Positions 1 to 8,719 of a stretch of DNA of 37,821 bases are shown here, in pieces. The stretch is from Ruminococcus sp. Zagget11 (lineage in GTDB: Bacteria > Bacillota > Clostridia > Oscillospirales > Ruminococcaceae): assembly GCA_001941135.1 (NCBI GenBank), contig MSHL01000022.1, forward strand, positions 1 to 37,821, given 5' to 3'. Position 1 is the stretch's first letter; each line of letters opens with the position of its first letter. Position numbers and translations under genes: made by a program. Below the pieces are notes generated by a model. The model had not been told where the DNA came from and ran no database searches. It worked only from the letters and a program-made list of their open reading frames with translations.

Positions 1-1102
1 CCTTTTCCGCAATGGTTTTCGGCTGTTTATAGGTCTTTATTTGAGCATGCTCCGCCTTTAAATCGTCCAAGAAAAGCGGGTCAATAACCTTGTGTATATT
101 CTCAATTGAGGTGTAATGCATACCGCCCGAACGCCTTGTTTCGGGGTTGAGGGTACTTTCAAAAACCGCGCCGAAGATCGTCGGAGAAATCTCCGACCAG
201 TCAAAGCCCTCGCTTGCGTGCCGTATAAGAAGATTTACTATTTCCTCGGTAAATCTCGGTATTTCGATATTTTCATCGGCAAAAAGTCCGCCGTTTACAT
301 AGGGAAACGCAAGCAGATCTTCATCGAGATAAGGGTCACGCTCGTCTTCCTTGGTGTCAAGAATTTTGAACAGCTCAATCAGCTTGGAGCGAATTTCGTT
401 TGCCCCAAGCCTCTGTAAATATCGCCCGAACATTTCATGAGAGCCGAATATGCCCGCATCCTCCGCATACAGACAGAACACAAGCCTTACACAAAGCATA
501 TTCAGCGACCGCAGCGTTTCGGGATTTTCGGGGTTTTTGTACTGCTTTAAAATTGCATCGTACAGCTTGCCCACAAGCTCGCCCGCTTTCAGGGAAATTT
601 CCATCTCCCTTTTAAGGTTTTCATTTCCCTTTTCAACCAAAAACTGCAGACGGTAGTAATCCTTTGCAAGGCCTTTCAGGAAAATCTGCTCCGGCTCACC
701 GTTGGGTTTGCTCATGTTGTAGATCATTATATTCTCGAAATTTGATACTACAATCCACCTTGCACGTTCCTCATACGGCAGATAGTTGTTATATCGGAAT
801 GCCTGACCGTATGGAGTGAGCTTTTCGCCGTCCGACTGTACAGCAGTCTTGCCCAGCTTTATATGAGCGCCCTTTTGCTCAATCAGCACCTTTGTTTCGG
901 GTATATATCCGTCAATGAATTTGGTGTTTTTTTCTACGACAACAGTCTTTTCAAACTTAATAACGGAAGTGGGATTTTCAACGCCCAAAACATTTTGCAA
1001 TAAATCTATCCAAAAGCTTTGAGTTTCCTGTTTTTCATCACCTTTTCCCTGCCAACGCTCCGCAAACTCCTTTGCCGCCTTTTTCTGTTCCTTTTCGGTC
1101 AT
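1..1102 (-). CDS. MmeI-like type IIL restriction-modification enzyme, N-terminal part (cut by window edge)
   Basis: Open frame of 367 codons from an ATG at 1102 to the window edge, with no stop; the rest, including any methyltransferase and target recognition domains, lies outside. Near residues 64-77 there is a D-x10-E-x-K arrangement (FIDGYIP...VLIEQK), matching the nuclease site of the MmeI family. The segment ending GMHYTSIENIHKVI followed by PLFLDDL is characteristic of the helical spacer before the methylase domain in these single-chain restriction-modification enzymes. Known for the family: one polypeptide cuts and methylates DNA using S-adenosylmethionine. A GGGGGCG stretch lies just before the ATG. 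Whether the gene is complete, and what it recognises, cannot be seen. Family confident, activity inferred. Confidence 0.85.
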   Translation of the reverse strand, partial: MTEKEQKKAAKEFAERWQGKGDEKQETQSFWIDLLQNVLGVENPTSVIKFEKTVVVEKNTKFIDGYIPETKVLIEQKGAHIKLGKTAVQSDGEKLTPYGQAFRYNNYLPYEERARWIVVSNFENIMIYNMSKPNGEPEQIFLKGLAKDYYRLQFLVEKGNENLKREMEISLKAGELVGKLYDAILKQYKNPENPETLRSLNMLCVRLVFCLYAEDAGIFGSHEMFGRYLQRLGANEIRSKLIELFKILDTKEDERDPYLDEDLLAFPYVNGGLFADENIEIPRFTEEIVNLLIRHASEGFDWSEISPTIFGAVFESTLNPETRRSGGMHYTSIENIHKVIDPLFLDDLKAEHAQIKTYKQPKTIAEK

Positions 1103-1182
1103 ACTATCGCCCCCAAAATTATCTTGGTAAAATCGTTAGTATTATTTTACCACAATGGGGTTAAATAGCCAATGATAAAAAT

Positions 1183-1214
1183 ATTGCCCCGCAGCCGTTA
1201 AACTGCGGGGCAAT
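1183..1214 (-). terminator. Intrinsic terminator after the alaS-HIT operon
   Basis: A perfect 12-bp stem (ATTGCCCCGCAG with its complement at 1203-1214) closes an 8-base loop. It lies directly after the HIT stop codon and is followed on the minus strand by ATTTTTATC. It also separates this operon from the restriction-modification gene further along the same strand. Confidence 0.85.
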
Positions 1215-1220
1215 GATTTT

Positions 1221-1565
1221 TTATCCTGCGGGCCAAGTGAACTCCCTGCCGCTCATTACATGGAAATGCAGATGATGTACGCTTTGTCCGGCGCTTTCGC
1301 CGCAGTTGCTTACAACTCTGAATCCGTCTTTCATATCAAGCTCCTTTGAAAGCTTTGCTATTACCTCGAAAATATGGGCAACCACAGCGGAATTTTCCTC
1401 GGTAACTTCAGCCGCAGAGCCGATATGCTCCTTGGGGATAACCAGTATATGGGTGGGTGCCTGGGGGTCAATATCGGCAAAGGCAAATACGGTTTCGTCC
1501 TCATAAACCTTTTTTAAGGGGATTTCTCCCGCTATTATTTTACAAAAAAGACAGTCGCTCATCAT
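1221..1565 (-). CDS. HIT-family nucleotide hydrolase (HinT-like)
   Basis: Short histidine-triad protein of about 114 residues. The N-terminus carries DCLFCKIIAGEIP and the C-terminus the triad VHHLHFHVM, the nucleotide-binding and catalytic histidines of the family. HIT proteins of this branch hydrolyse purine nucleoside phosphoramidates and aminoacyl-AMP in the cytoplasm, which would fit its place behind an aminoacyl-tRNA synthetase. The longer frame begins at a TTG (1571); I prefer ATG 1565 or ATG 1562 because an AAAGG ribosome binding site (1572-1576) stands 6 or 9 bases before them. That site lies just ahead of, and nearly touches, the alaS stop codon, so the two genes are almost certainly co-transcribed. 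Confidence 0.93.
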   Translation of the reverse strand: MMSDCLFCKIIAGEIPLKKVYEDETVFAFADIDPQAPTHILVIPKEHIGSAAEVTEENSAVVAHIFEVIAKLSKELDMKDGFRVVSNCGESAGQSVHHLHFHVMSGREFTWPAG

Positions 1566-1577
1566 AATCAACCTTTC

Positions 1578-4208
1578 TTATCCAACAAAACCTTTTACTA
1601 TATCGGCACAGGAATTCAGCGCGCTTTCCAGCTTGGAAACATCGCCCACACCTGCCATTGCGCTGTCGGGGCGACCGCCGCCCTTGCCGCCTGTGAGAGC
1701 CGATACCTCACGCACGATTTTTCCTGCATTTGCACCTGCCGCAACAGCAGCCTTTCCGCATACGCAGAGAATAGACGCGCTGTCGCCGTTTACCGAGGCA
1801 ATAAGGCATACCGCATCATCGTTGCCCGACTTTATATCATCACCCATGCTGCGGAGAGAATCTGCGGGAACGCCTTTAAGCACCGCATGGGCAACCCTTA
1901 CGCCGCCTACCTGCTCGGCATCGGACATAATATCGCCTGTCTGGGATGCCGCCAGCTTTGCGTTAAGATCGGAATTTTCCTTTTCAAGCTGCTTTATTTC
2001 ACTCTGCATAGCCTTAATCTTAGCGGAAAGCTCATCGGGCTTAGCCGCTTTAAGCATATGCGCAGCGGTATCGGTAACCGCCTTGTAATTACCTAAAAGC
2101 GAGAGAACTCCCGAACCTGTTACAGCCTCGATACGTCTTACGCCCGCCGCAACGGAATTTTCCGAAACAATATGGAAAAGTCCCAGTCTTGATGTATTGT
2201 CAATATGCGTACCGCCGCAAAATTCTATGGAAACGCCCTTTGCTTCAACTACTCTGACCACATTTCCGTATTTCTCGCCGAAAAGTGCCATAGCGTCTAA
2301 TTTTCTCGCTTCCTCAATAGGCATTTCGGTCATGGTAACGGGGATAGCGTCAAAAATATTGGTATTGACTATACTTTCAACCTCTGCAAGCTGTTCGGCA
2401 GTAACCGCCTCAAAGTGGGAGAAGTCGAAACGGCAATGCTCGCTGTCTACATAGGAGCCTGCCTGATGAACATGGTCGCCGAGAACCTTTCTCAGTGCCG
2501 CCTGAAGCAGGTGTGCCGCCGTATGGTTGCGCATTGTGGCATAACGCAGGGTCTTGTCCACATCTGCGGAAACGGTATCGCCCTTTCCGATACCGCCTAT
2601 TTCAACCGTACCGAAGTGGAGATACTGACCGTTGGCGGTCTTTTTGGTGTCGCTTACGGCAAAGCGGCTTTCGCCGATGGTAATAGTACCCTTGTCGCCT
2701 ACCTGTCCGCCGCTTTCAGCATAGAACGGAGTGGTGTCAAGGATAATAACTCCGTCATCACCCTCGTTAAGCTCCGAAACCTCGCCGCCGTCCTTGAATA
2801 CACCCAGCACGGTTGAAGCTTCTGAAAGGGAGGTGTAGCCTGTGAATTTGGTTTTGGGGAGAGTAATGCCGCTTAAAGCGTCCTCGTCCCATGAAGAACC
2901 GCCCTTTGCAAGTCTGTCCGCTCTTGCTATGGCCTTGGCATTTGCGGCCAGCTCCGCGAATTTCTCCGTGTCAACGGAAGCACCCTTTTCCTCGGCTATT
3001 TCAATGGTAAGGTCGATAGGGAATCCGTATGTGTCCGACAGCTTGAATGCATCATCTCCGGAGAGTACGCCGCCCTTTTCAATGCGGGAAAGCATACCGT
3101 TAAGGAGATCCATACCAGTATCAATGGTCTTTGCGAAGCTTTCCTCCTCGGTGAGAATAAGCTTTTTGATATACCCCCGCTTTTCCTCAAGCTCGGGGTA
3201 AGCGCATTTGTTTTCGTCAATAACGGTGTCCGCAACCTCAAAGAGGAAAGGCTTGTTTATTCCCAAAAGCCTGCCGTGACGAGCCGCTCTCCTCAGCAGA
3301 CGGCGAAGAACATAGCCTCTGCCCGTATTTGATGCGGTAACGCCGTCACCGACCATCATAACCGTACTTCTGATATGGTCGGTAATAACACGGAGGGAAA
3401 CATCGGTTTTTTCGTTTTCCTTGTAAGAAACGCCCGCTATGCTGCTTATGTGCTTCATGATGTTCTGAACGGTATCAACCTCGAAAAGGTTGTCCACACC
3501 CTGCATTACGCAGGCAAGGCGTTCAAGACCCATTCCCGTATCTATGTTCTTGTGTGCCATTTCGGCATAATTTCCCTTGCCGTCGCTGTCAAACTGCGAG
3601 AAAACAAGGTTCCATATTTCGATTATTCTGTCGCAGTCCCCTGCCTGCTCAAAGCTTTCAAAGGGACCATAGCTTTCGCCGCGGTCAAAGTGAATTTCGG
3701 AGCATGGCCCGCATGGTCCGCTGCCGTGTTCCCAGAAGTTATCCGCTTTACCAAGGCGAACCACTCTGTCCTTGGGGACACCTATTTTATTTACCCAAAT
3801 TTCCTCCGCTTCGTCATCGCTTTCAAAGACGGTCACCCACAGCTTTTCCGCAGGGATTTCCAGTGCGCCTGTGAGAAATTCCCACGCCCACTGTATAGCC
3901 TCGGTTTTGAAATAATCGCCGAAGGAGAAATTCCCCAGCATTTCAAAGTAAGTGCCGTGGCGTGCGGTTTTTCCGACTCTTTCTATATCGGGCGTGCGGA
4001 TACATTTCTGACAGGTGGTAACTCTCTTGTTGGGAGGTGTTTCCGTGCCGAGAAAGAATTTTTTCAGCGGCGCCATACCGCTGTTGATCAGCAGCAGGCT
4101 GTTATCTCCTTGGGGGATAAGATTTGCACTTGCCATTCTAGTGTGGTTTTTGCTTTCAAAAAAGGTCAGGTATTTTTCACGAAGCTCGTTAAGCCCCATC
4201 CATTCCAT
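1578..4208 (-). CDS. alaS: Alanine--tRNA ligase
   Basis: 876 residues, the usual full length. It charges tRNA-Ala with alanine and edits mischarged Ser or Gly. The class II catalytic part is N-terminal (LREKYLTFFESKNH, then GPCGPCSEIHFDRG). The editing domain shows the zinc-binding histidines in RNHTAAHLLQ and the Cys/His of CGGTHIDNTSRLG, followed by a coiled coil (KIKAMQSEIKQLEKEN) and the glycine-rich C-terminal DHHA1 region (GGKGGGRPDSAMAG). The start ATG 4208 has a GGAG 9 bases upstream. A consensus promoter sits about 50 bases before the gene, leaving no room for a T-box leader. The gene is followed closely by the HIT gene. Confidence 0.98.
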   Translation of the reverse strand: MEWMGLNELREKYLTFFESKNHTRMASANLIPQGDNSLLLINSGMAPLKKFFLGTETPPNKRVTTCQKCIRTPDIERVGKTARHGTYFEMLGNFSFGDYFKTEAIQWAWEFLTGALEIPAEKLWVTVFESDDEAEEIWVNKIGVPKDRVVRLGKADNFWEHGSGPCGPCSEIHFDRGESYGPFESFEQAGDCDRIIEIWNLVFSQFDSDGKGNYAEMAHKNIDTGMGLERLACVMQGVDNLFEVDTVQNIMKHISSIAGVSYKENEKTDVSLRVITDHIRSTVMMVGDGVTASNTGRGYVLRRLLRRAARHGRLLGINKPFLFEVADTVIDENKCAYPELEEKRGYIKKLILTEEESFAKTIDTGMDLLNGMLSRIEKGGVLSGDDAFKLSDTYGFPIDLTIEIAEEKGASVDTEKFAELAANAKAIARADRLAKGGSSWDEDALSGITLPKTKFTGYTSLSEASTVLGVFKDGGEVSELNEGDDGVIILDTTPFYAESGGQVGDKGTITIGESRFAVSDTKKTANGQYLHFGTVEIGGIGKGDTVSADVDKTLRYATMRNHTAAHLLQAALRKVLGDHVHQAGSYVDSEHCRFDFSHFEAVTAEQLAEVESIVNTNIFDAIPVTMTEMPIEEARKLDAMALFGEKYGNVVRVVEAKGVSIEFCGGTHIDNTSRLGLFHIVSENSVAAGVRRIEAVTGSGVLSLLGNYKAVTDTAAHMLKAAKPDELSAKIKAMQSEIKQLEKENSDLNAKLAASQTGDIMSDAEQVGGVRVAHAVLKGVPADSLRSMGDDIKSGNDDAVCLIASVNGDSASILCVCGKAAVAAGANAGKIVREVSALTGGKGGGRPDSAMAGVGDVSKLESALNSCADIVKGFVG

Positions 4209-4259
4209 ACATTAAGACTCCATTCTCCGCAGTAGTATAAAACTGCATATTCAGCTATT

Positions 4260-4288
4260 ATTATACACCGCTGAAACGGATGTGTCAA
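4260..4288 (-). promoter_or_regulatory. Sigma-A promoter of alaS
   Basis: On the minus strand TTGACA (4288-4283) is separated by exactly 17 bases from TATAAT (4265-4260), both perfect consensus. Transcription should begin near 4253, giving a leader of about 45 bases, too short for a T-box. Confidence 0.85.
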
Positions 4289-4335
4289 GAGAAATTGAAA
4301 CTTTTTAACCAAAGGCAAATAGTTTTGTAAGGTAC

Positions 4336-4364
4336 TTGACAAATGTTAATTTTTATGGTATCAT
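4336..4364 (+). promoter_or_regulatory. Sigma-A promoter of the cobU-like/pilT pair
   Basis: TTGACA at 4336-4341, a 17-base spacer, then TATCAT at 4359-4364, diverging from the alaS promoter. The first gene starts about 47 bases after the expected transcription start. Confidence 0.75.
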
Positions 4365-4417
4365 ATTAGATAAGTTTGTAACTTAATTATTAAATTGCAG
4401 TTAGGAGGATTTATACG

Positions 4418-4960
4418 ATGTCAAAAATCAGTTTTATCATCGGCGGCGCGGCAAGCGGCAAATCACGGTGGGCTGTATCTTATTTTTCATCATGCGATAA
4501 TGTAATGTATATGTGTTCCGCAGATAAAATGGACTCGGACATTGCAGACAGAATTAAGTGGATCGAAAACAATAATTACGTTGAGTGGGATGTGAAAACC
4601 TCATGCAAGCTCGACGACCCTACTATTCCAAGCCACAAGTTCTTGATTTTCGACAGCTTAGCACATTATGTATCCGCCGTAATAAATGAAATATGTCCCG
4701 ATGCGTCTGCGGCTGATCAGACCATAAAGAAGACTATCGAGAAAAAAGTAGCCGATGATCTTTCCGCCCTTATCGCCACTGTTCAGGAAGCGGACGGATA
4801 TTTGATAATTATTTCCCTTGAAACAGGATTTTCCGTAAATCCCAAGGATATAAACCAGTCTTTCTTCAGAGAAATTCTCGGAAACGTAAATCAGCGTGTC
4901 GCCAATATGTGCAACGAGGTTTATCTTTCCGCCAGCGGTATACAGTTTAGAATTAAGTAA
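4418..4960 (+). CDS. CobU-like P-loop protein, guanylylation histidine missing
   Basis: 180 residues, the length of CobU (adenosylcobinamide kinase / cobinamide-phosphate guanylyltransferase). The N-terminal P-loop GGAASGKS (9-16) is followed by a region matching CobU: RIKWIENN (45-52), DSLAHYVS (79-86), and a C-terminal GNVNQRVANMCNEVYLSASGI block. However, the pair of histidines that follows RI(Q) in Salmonella CobU, one of which carries GMP, is replaced here by Trp48-Ile49, and the usual NEVGxGIVP is SLETGFSVNP. No other cobalamin gene is nearby; instead pilT follows after 21 bases. A strong TAGGAGG site precedes the ATG. I infer a NTPase of the CobU fold whose cobamide role is doubtful. 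Confidence 0.75.
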   Translation: MSKISFIIGGAASGKSRWAVSYFSSCDNVMYMCSADKMDSDIADRIKWIENNNYVEWDVKTSCKLDDPTIPSHKFLIFDSLAHYVSAVINEICPDASAADQTIKKTIEKKVADDLSALIATVQEADGYLIIISLETGFSVNPKDINQSFFREILGNVNQRVANMCNEVYLSASGIQFRIK

Positions 4961-4981
4961 ATTTGAAAGGAATGATTGAAA

Positions 4982-6118
4982 ATGACTTTTGAAGAATTTG
5001 TGCTTTTTGCCCGTGAGAAAAATGCCTCCGATATTCATCTTACGGTAGGCTCTCCTACGGTTTTTCGTATAAACGGTGATTTGGTTAAGTACAGTGCCGT
5101 AAAGGGCGAACCGGATTTCACACCCACTGCGGTAAATAAGGCAATTCACTCCATGCTTACAGCGGATCAGGAGCAGCTTGTGGGCGAGGGTGCGGATCTT
5201 GACTTTACCTTTGAGCTTTCGGACGGTTCACGTCAGCGTGTAAATGTATTCCACCAAAGCGGACGCCTTGCCGCAACCATTCGTTTGCTTAATTCAAGAG
5301 TGCCTGAAATGGAGGAGCTTGCCCTCCCCTATGTGGTAAGAAGCTTTGCGGAAAAGCGCAGGGGACTTGTTCTTGTAACCGGTCCTACAGGTTCGGGAAA
5401 GACCACAACCCTCGCTTCAATGATAGATTACATAAACAAGAACCGTCCCTGCCATGTTATCACCATTGAAGGCCCTATTGAATATAAGTACAGCGATTCG
5501 AGGGCGACTATTCATCAGCGTGAAATCGGCAGAGATGTCAGCGATTTTAACACCGCTTTGAGAAGCGCTCTCCGTGAAGACCCCGATGTTATCCTTGTAG
5601 GAGAAATGCGTGACTATGAAACTATTTCCCTTGCAATTACAGCGGCGGAAACAGGACACCTTGTTTTCGGTACGCTTCATACAACAGGCGCTGCGGAAAC
5701 CATTAACCGTATAATAGACGCATTTCCCGCTCATGGTCAGGCTCAGGTTCGTTCTCAGCTTTCCGCTATACTTGAGGGCGTTATATCCCAGACCCTTATA
5801 CCTATGACAAATAAGAGGGGTATGGTTGCGGCGGTAGAGGTTCTTGTGAGAAATGATGCTATTCACAACCTTATCAGAACCGATAAGACCCACCAGATTG
5901 ACAGCGTAATGCAGCAGGGACAGAAATTCGGTATGTGTACCCTTAACGACAGCATTTACAGGTTTTACCGTGAAAATAAGATTTCCCGTGATGATGCTCT
6001 TTCTTTCAGCAATGATAAGGAATCCCTCCGTAAGATGTTTGTTGGAGGACAATCCGATTTTTGCGGCGTTTATATAAAAAAGCAGGTCCTCGCTTCAATC
6101 CGAAGCGGGGACCTTTGA
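4982..6118 (+). CDS. pilT: PilT-type twitching motility ATPase
   Basis: 378 residues. PilT hexamers drive retraction of type IV pili from the cytoplasmic side. Visible motifs: N-terminal PAS-like region with ASDIHL (15-20), Walker A GPTGSGKTTT (134-143), Asp-box TIEGPIEY (161-168), Walker B DVILVGEMRD (202-211), His-box GHLVFGTLHTT (225-235), then AAETINRIIDAFP typical of PilT rather than PilB. The Asp-box reads EG where most PilTs have ED. The preceding TTG at 4976 is not the start; ATG 4982 has AAAGGA upstream. It is translated after the cobU-like gene. No pilin or assembly gene is in the window, so the rest of the machine must be elsewhere. The last codons fold into a hairpin (see 6084-6114). 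Confidence 0.92.
   Translation: MTFEEFVLFAREKNASDIHLTVGSPTVFRINGDLVKYSAVKGEPDFTPTAVNKAIHSMLTADQEQLVGEGADLDFTFELSDGSRQRVNVFHQSGRLAATIRLLNSRVPEMEELALPYVVRSFAEKRRGLVLVTGPTGSGKTTTLASMIDYINKNRPCHVITIEGPIEYKYSDSRATIHQREIGRDVSDFNTALRSALREDPDVILVGEMRDYETISLAITAAETGHLVFGTLHTTGAAETINRIIDAFPAHGQAQVRSQLSAILEGVISQTLIPMTNKRGMVAAVEVLVRNDAIHNLIRTDKTHQIDSVMQQGQKFGMCTLNDSIYRFYRENKISRDDALSFSNDKESLRKMFVGGQSDFCGVYIKKQVLASIRSGDL
6084..6114 (+). terminator. Hairpin overlapping the 3' end of pilT
   Basis: A 13-bp stem (6084-6096 with 6102-6114, one G-U pair, 5-base loop) ends two bases before the TGA stop. The tract after it (TTGATATATT) is a weak U-run, so it is either a poor terminator or a 3'-end stabilising structure. 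The stem encodes the last ten or so residues. Confidence 0.55.
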
Positions 6119-6164
6119 TATATTCGCGTTTAATCCTTTTGCCCATGGCTGCGATATCTTTCTT

Positions 6165-7679
6165 TTATTCTCCCACAAAGACCAGCGAATTTTCACTGCC
6201 CCTTATAACGCTGCCGTAATATTCGCCGCCGTATGCGGGATAGCAGTACAGCGCGGTAAGCTCCCTGCCCTCGCTTACAACGGATTTGCGGTAATAAAGA
6301 CGGGAGTTTTCCTCGTAAATTGCTATATATCCGTCAATTAGCAGCTCTGTGTAGGTTATGCCCGTTTGTTCCGCAATAAAGGATGAAAGGCAGTCTTTGG
6401 CATCGGTACAGGCGGTTTCCGTGCAGAAAAGCGATATGGTAATATCGTTATCCTCGTCCGCAAGGACGCTTACGCCGCTCTTTTCCGATGCGGTAAGGGT
6501 AAATCCCGAGGGAACGTCAAAGGTAAATCCGTACAAATTGTTTTTATATACCGCACTCGACCCGACCTCGGATAATCCGTTAGGCTTTGAAACAACCTCG
6601 GTTACACGTACAGGCAGCGATATATCTTCCGTTTCATGCTCAAATCGGACTATATACACACTTCGGGAATATGTAAAGCCGCCCTTGTAAATGTCCGCAT
6701 AGATTATTATACTGTTTGTACCGTCAGCGGGCATATAGGAAAAATCATTCGCCATTGCATCCGTAAGCCGCTGTGTATAATCGAAAAAATCCCACTCATC
6801 ATCGTTGTATGTAACGGCAATATTTGCGGGCGGCATATAGCTATTGTCGGAAATCTCCGAATAGGAAACGGCACTGAAAATTTCCGTCAGCTCCTCGGAG
6901 GAAAGCGTACTTTTGTTACCGTTTAGTCCCCTTATGGCGGAATACCAGCCCACCGTGTTCCAAGCGTACCGTTCGCTGCCCAAGCCCTCATCGCCGTTTG
7001 AAAAATACTCATTTAAGGCTGCGGCTGCCGCTATATCGGCGGCAAAGGAATTTTTGTCGATAAGGGAGGTATTCTCCGCATAATCGGGCGCATATAGGTA
7101 GTAAATGCCGTCAATATCGGTATCCGCCGTGAACTGTGTCGATCTGTCATCGCTTGTAACGGTAAGCATATATTCGATACCGCTTGAGGGGAGTGTCAGC
7201 AGAAAGCATTCGCCCATATCAAGGGTAATTTCCTCGCAGAGATCTCCCTGAACCCATTTGTATTGCTGATCAAACTCGCCGTCCGTAACAGTGACTGTCG
7301 TGTCATCGGATAGGGCTAAGACGATACAGTTTTTCCCCACAGGGTCGGAGGTAAGGCTTATCACAGGAATATCGGAAAAGCTTTCGGCATTGTCCACGGC
7401 AGCTATTGCCGCAATATCCTGTTCCGATGCGCCTGCCGCAAGCTGAGCCATTAGGGGGATGGGATTTTCCGATTGGGAGGATAAGCTGTCGGTATTGTCG
7501 GAGTCGCCGAGAACAGGCGTATAATTGCTGCTTTCCCCCAATGTTACGGTAATTTGGGGTAATGTGCTTTGCTCCGTTTCCTCGGAGGAGGTATCGGGTA
7601 TCTTTCCAAAGCAGGCAGTCAGGAGAAGCAATATCGCTCCCACTGCCGCCATAATTCTGAATTTGGTTGGTATAGTCAT
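6165..7679 (-). CDS. Putative lipoprotein of unknown function
   Basis: 504 residues. The N-terminus has a short basic stretch, a hydrophobic run (AAVGAILLLLTAC) and a lipobox LLTAC, so it is predicted to be exported and lipid-anchored to the outer face of the membrane. A low-complexity Ser/Thr/Glu linker follows. The C-terminal part contains NNLYGFTFDVPSGFTL, resembling the PsbP-like or DUF-type domains of other Gram-positive lipoproteins, but I cannot name the family. There is no recognisable catalytic motif. Its ATG overlaps the stop of the upstream ThuA-like gene by four bases (ATGA), which implies translational coupling and perhaps a shared pathway. Confidence 0.75.
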   Translation of the reverse strand: MTIPTKFRIMAAVGAILLLLTACFGKIPDTSSEETEQSTLPQITVTLGESSNYTPVLGDSDNTDSLSSQSENPIPLMAQLAAGASEQDIAAIAAVDNAESFSDIPVISLTSDPVGKNCIVLALSDDTTVTVTDGEFDQQYKWVQGDLCEEITLDMGECFLLTLPSSGIEYMLTVTSDDRSTQFTADTDIDGIYYLYAPDYAENTSLIDKNSFAADIAAAAALNEYFSNGDEGLGSERYAWNTVGWYSAIRGLNGNKSTLSSEELTEIFSAVSYSEISDNSYMPPANIAVTYNDDEWDFFDYTQRLTDAMANDFSYMPADGTNSIIIYADIYKGGFTYSRSVYIVRFEHETEDISLPVRVTEVVSKPNGLSEVGSSAVYKNNLYGFTFDVPSGFTLTASEKSGVSVLADEDNDITISLFCTETACTDAKDCLSSFIAEQTGITYTELLIDGYIAIYEENSRLYYRKSVVSEGRELTALYCYPAYGGEYYGSVIRGSENSLVFVGE

Positions 7680-8356
7680 TCACCGTTCCTTTTGCCGAGC
7701 CATTTTACTGCGTTAAGTATAACCCTTTGTACGTTTTTATCGTGATATATGGGATATTCCTCGTGACCCGGCTGAAAATAGAATATCCTGCCCTTTCCTG
7801 CGGTAAAGGTTACTCCGCTGCGGAAAACCTCGCCGCCGCTGAACCACCCTAAAAATATTGTTTCATCGGGAGCGGGTATGTCAAAGGGTTCGCCGTACAT
7901 CTCTTCGAGAGGAAGCTCAAAGCATTCCGGGACGCCCTCTGCTATAGGGTGAGAGGGATTTATGCACCATACCCTTTCACTATCACCGTGCCGCCATTTC
8001 AGGTCAAGGGTTGTGCCAAGCAGTGATTTCATAAGCTTGCTGTGGTGTGCCGAATGCAGGGCGATAAGGTTCATGCCGCTTTCCACGTGACCCTTAACCC
8101 GTTCTACAATATCGTCGGAAACCTTGTCATGAGCCATATGTCCCCACCAGATAAGCACATCGGTGTTATTCAGCACATCCTCGGTCAGCCCGTGCTGATC
8201 CTCTTCAAGGAGGGCATAGCGAACGGCTATTTCATCGGGAGCGGCAGCGAGGAGAGCATTTCCCAGCGTACCGTGTATGCCACCGGGATAAATTGCCGCA
8301 ACCTCGGACTGCAGCTTTTCATGGAGGTACTCATTCCATATTGTAACGTTTATCAT
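7676..8356 (-). CDS. ThuA-like protein (trehalose utilisation family fold)
   Basis: 226 residues from ATG 8356, which has AAGGA ten bases upstream; the longer frame to 8398 has no such site. It has the class I glutamine-amidotransferase-like fold of ThuA: VTIWNEYLHE at the N-terminus, TDVLIWWGHMAHD, an elbow-like GMNLIALHSAHHSKLMKSLLG, DLKWRHGDSERVW, and a C-terminal GKGRIFYFQPGHEEYPIYH. ThuA family members act in sugar metabolism, reported for trehalose and related disaccharides, with unclear chemistry. The downstream lipoprotein is coupled by overlap. An isomerase-like gene lies further upstream on the same strand, beyond a repeat block. Confidence 0.85.
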   Translation of the reverse strand: MINVTIWNEYLHEKLQSEVAAIYPGGIHGTLGNALLAAAPDEIAVRYALLEEDQHGLTEDVLNNTDVLIWWGHMAHDKVSDDIVERVKGHVESGMNLIALHSAHHSKLMKSLLGTTLDLKWRHGDSERVWCINPSHPIAEGVPECFELPLEEMYGEPFDIPAPDETIFLGWFSGGEVFRSGVTFTAGKGRIFYFQPGHEEYPIYHDKNVQRVILNAVKWLGKRNGE

Positions 8357-8472
8357 AGTATAGGATTCCTTTCTTGACATAGACATTTGCGGCAGCAAAT
8401 AGACCGACAGCTAATGGCGAACAACAAAGCAGGGCGATAGGGAACACTTAAGGGCGGCGGGAGACGCTGGGT

Positions 8473-8556
8473 GCAGGGTTCTCAACCCTGCCGAGTTTCC
8501 AAAGGCGAGTAGCCTTTGGTGGGTGTGGGCAAAGCCCACTTGTGCCGTAGGCACAA
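8473..8556. repeat. Cluster of four consecutive perfect hairpins
   Basis: Stem pairs: 8473-8480/8484-8491 (GCAGGGTT), 8499-8506/8512-8519 (CCAAAGGC), 8525-8530/8534-8539 (GTGGGC) and 8540-8546/8550-8556 (TTGTGCC). Loops are 3 to 5 bases. None has a U-tract, so they are not ordinary terminators. Confidence 0.75.
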
Positions 8557-8591
8557 ATAAACATAGGAAAATAAGCTAACGCTTTTGTATA

Positions 8592-8718
8592 AGTGCCGCA
8601 CATGTAAATAAAATCAATCAGCTAAAGCGATATAAAGCAAAGTCAAGCAAGCCGAACAAGTAACTTAGTGCGGCACTGTGAACGCGAGCCGTTGCGAATG
8701 CAACGGCAATGCGTTCAC
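8592..8718. repeat. Nested hairpin structure
   Basis: A 10-bp inverted repeat (AGTGCCGCAC at 8592-8601, complement at 8668-8677) directly abuts a second nested structure: GTGAACGC at 8678-8685 pairs with 8711-8718, enclosing GCCGTTGC at 8688-8695 paired with 8700-8707 around a GAAT loop. The arrangement could fold as structured RNA or a cruciform. Confidence 0.65.
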
Positions 8719-8719
8719 G

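Noticed and set aside
3375-4235. A 286-codon frame antisense to alaS
   Set aside because: Shadow of alaS, covering its conserved catalytic core; no ribosome binding site or family signature.
4216-4259. T-box leader for alaS
   Set aside because: The consensus promoter leaves only about 45 bases of leader, far too short, and no T-box word is present.
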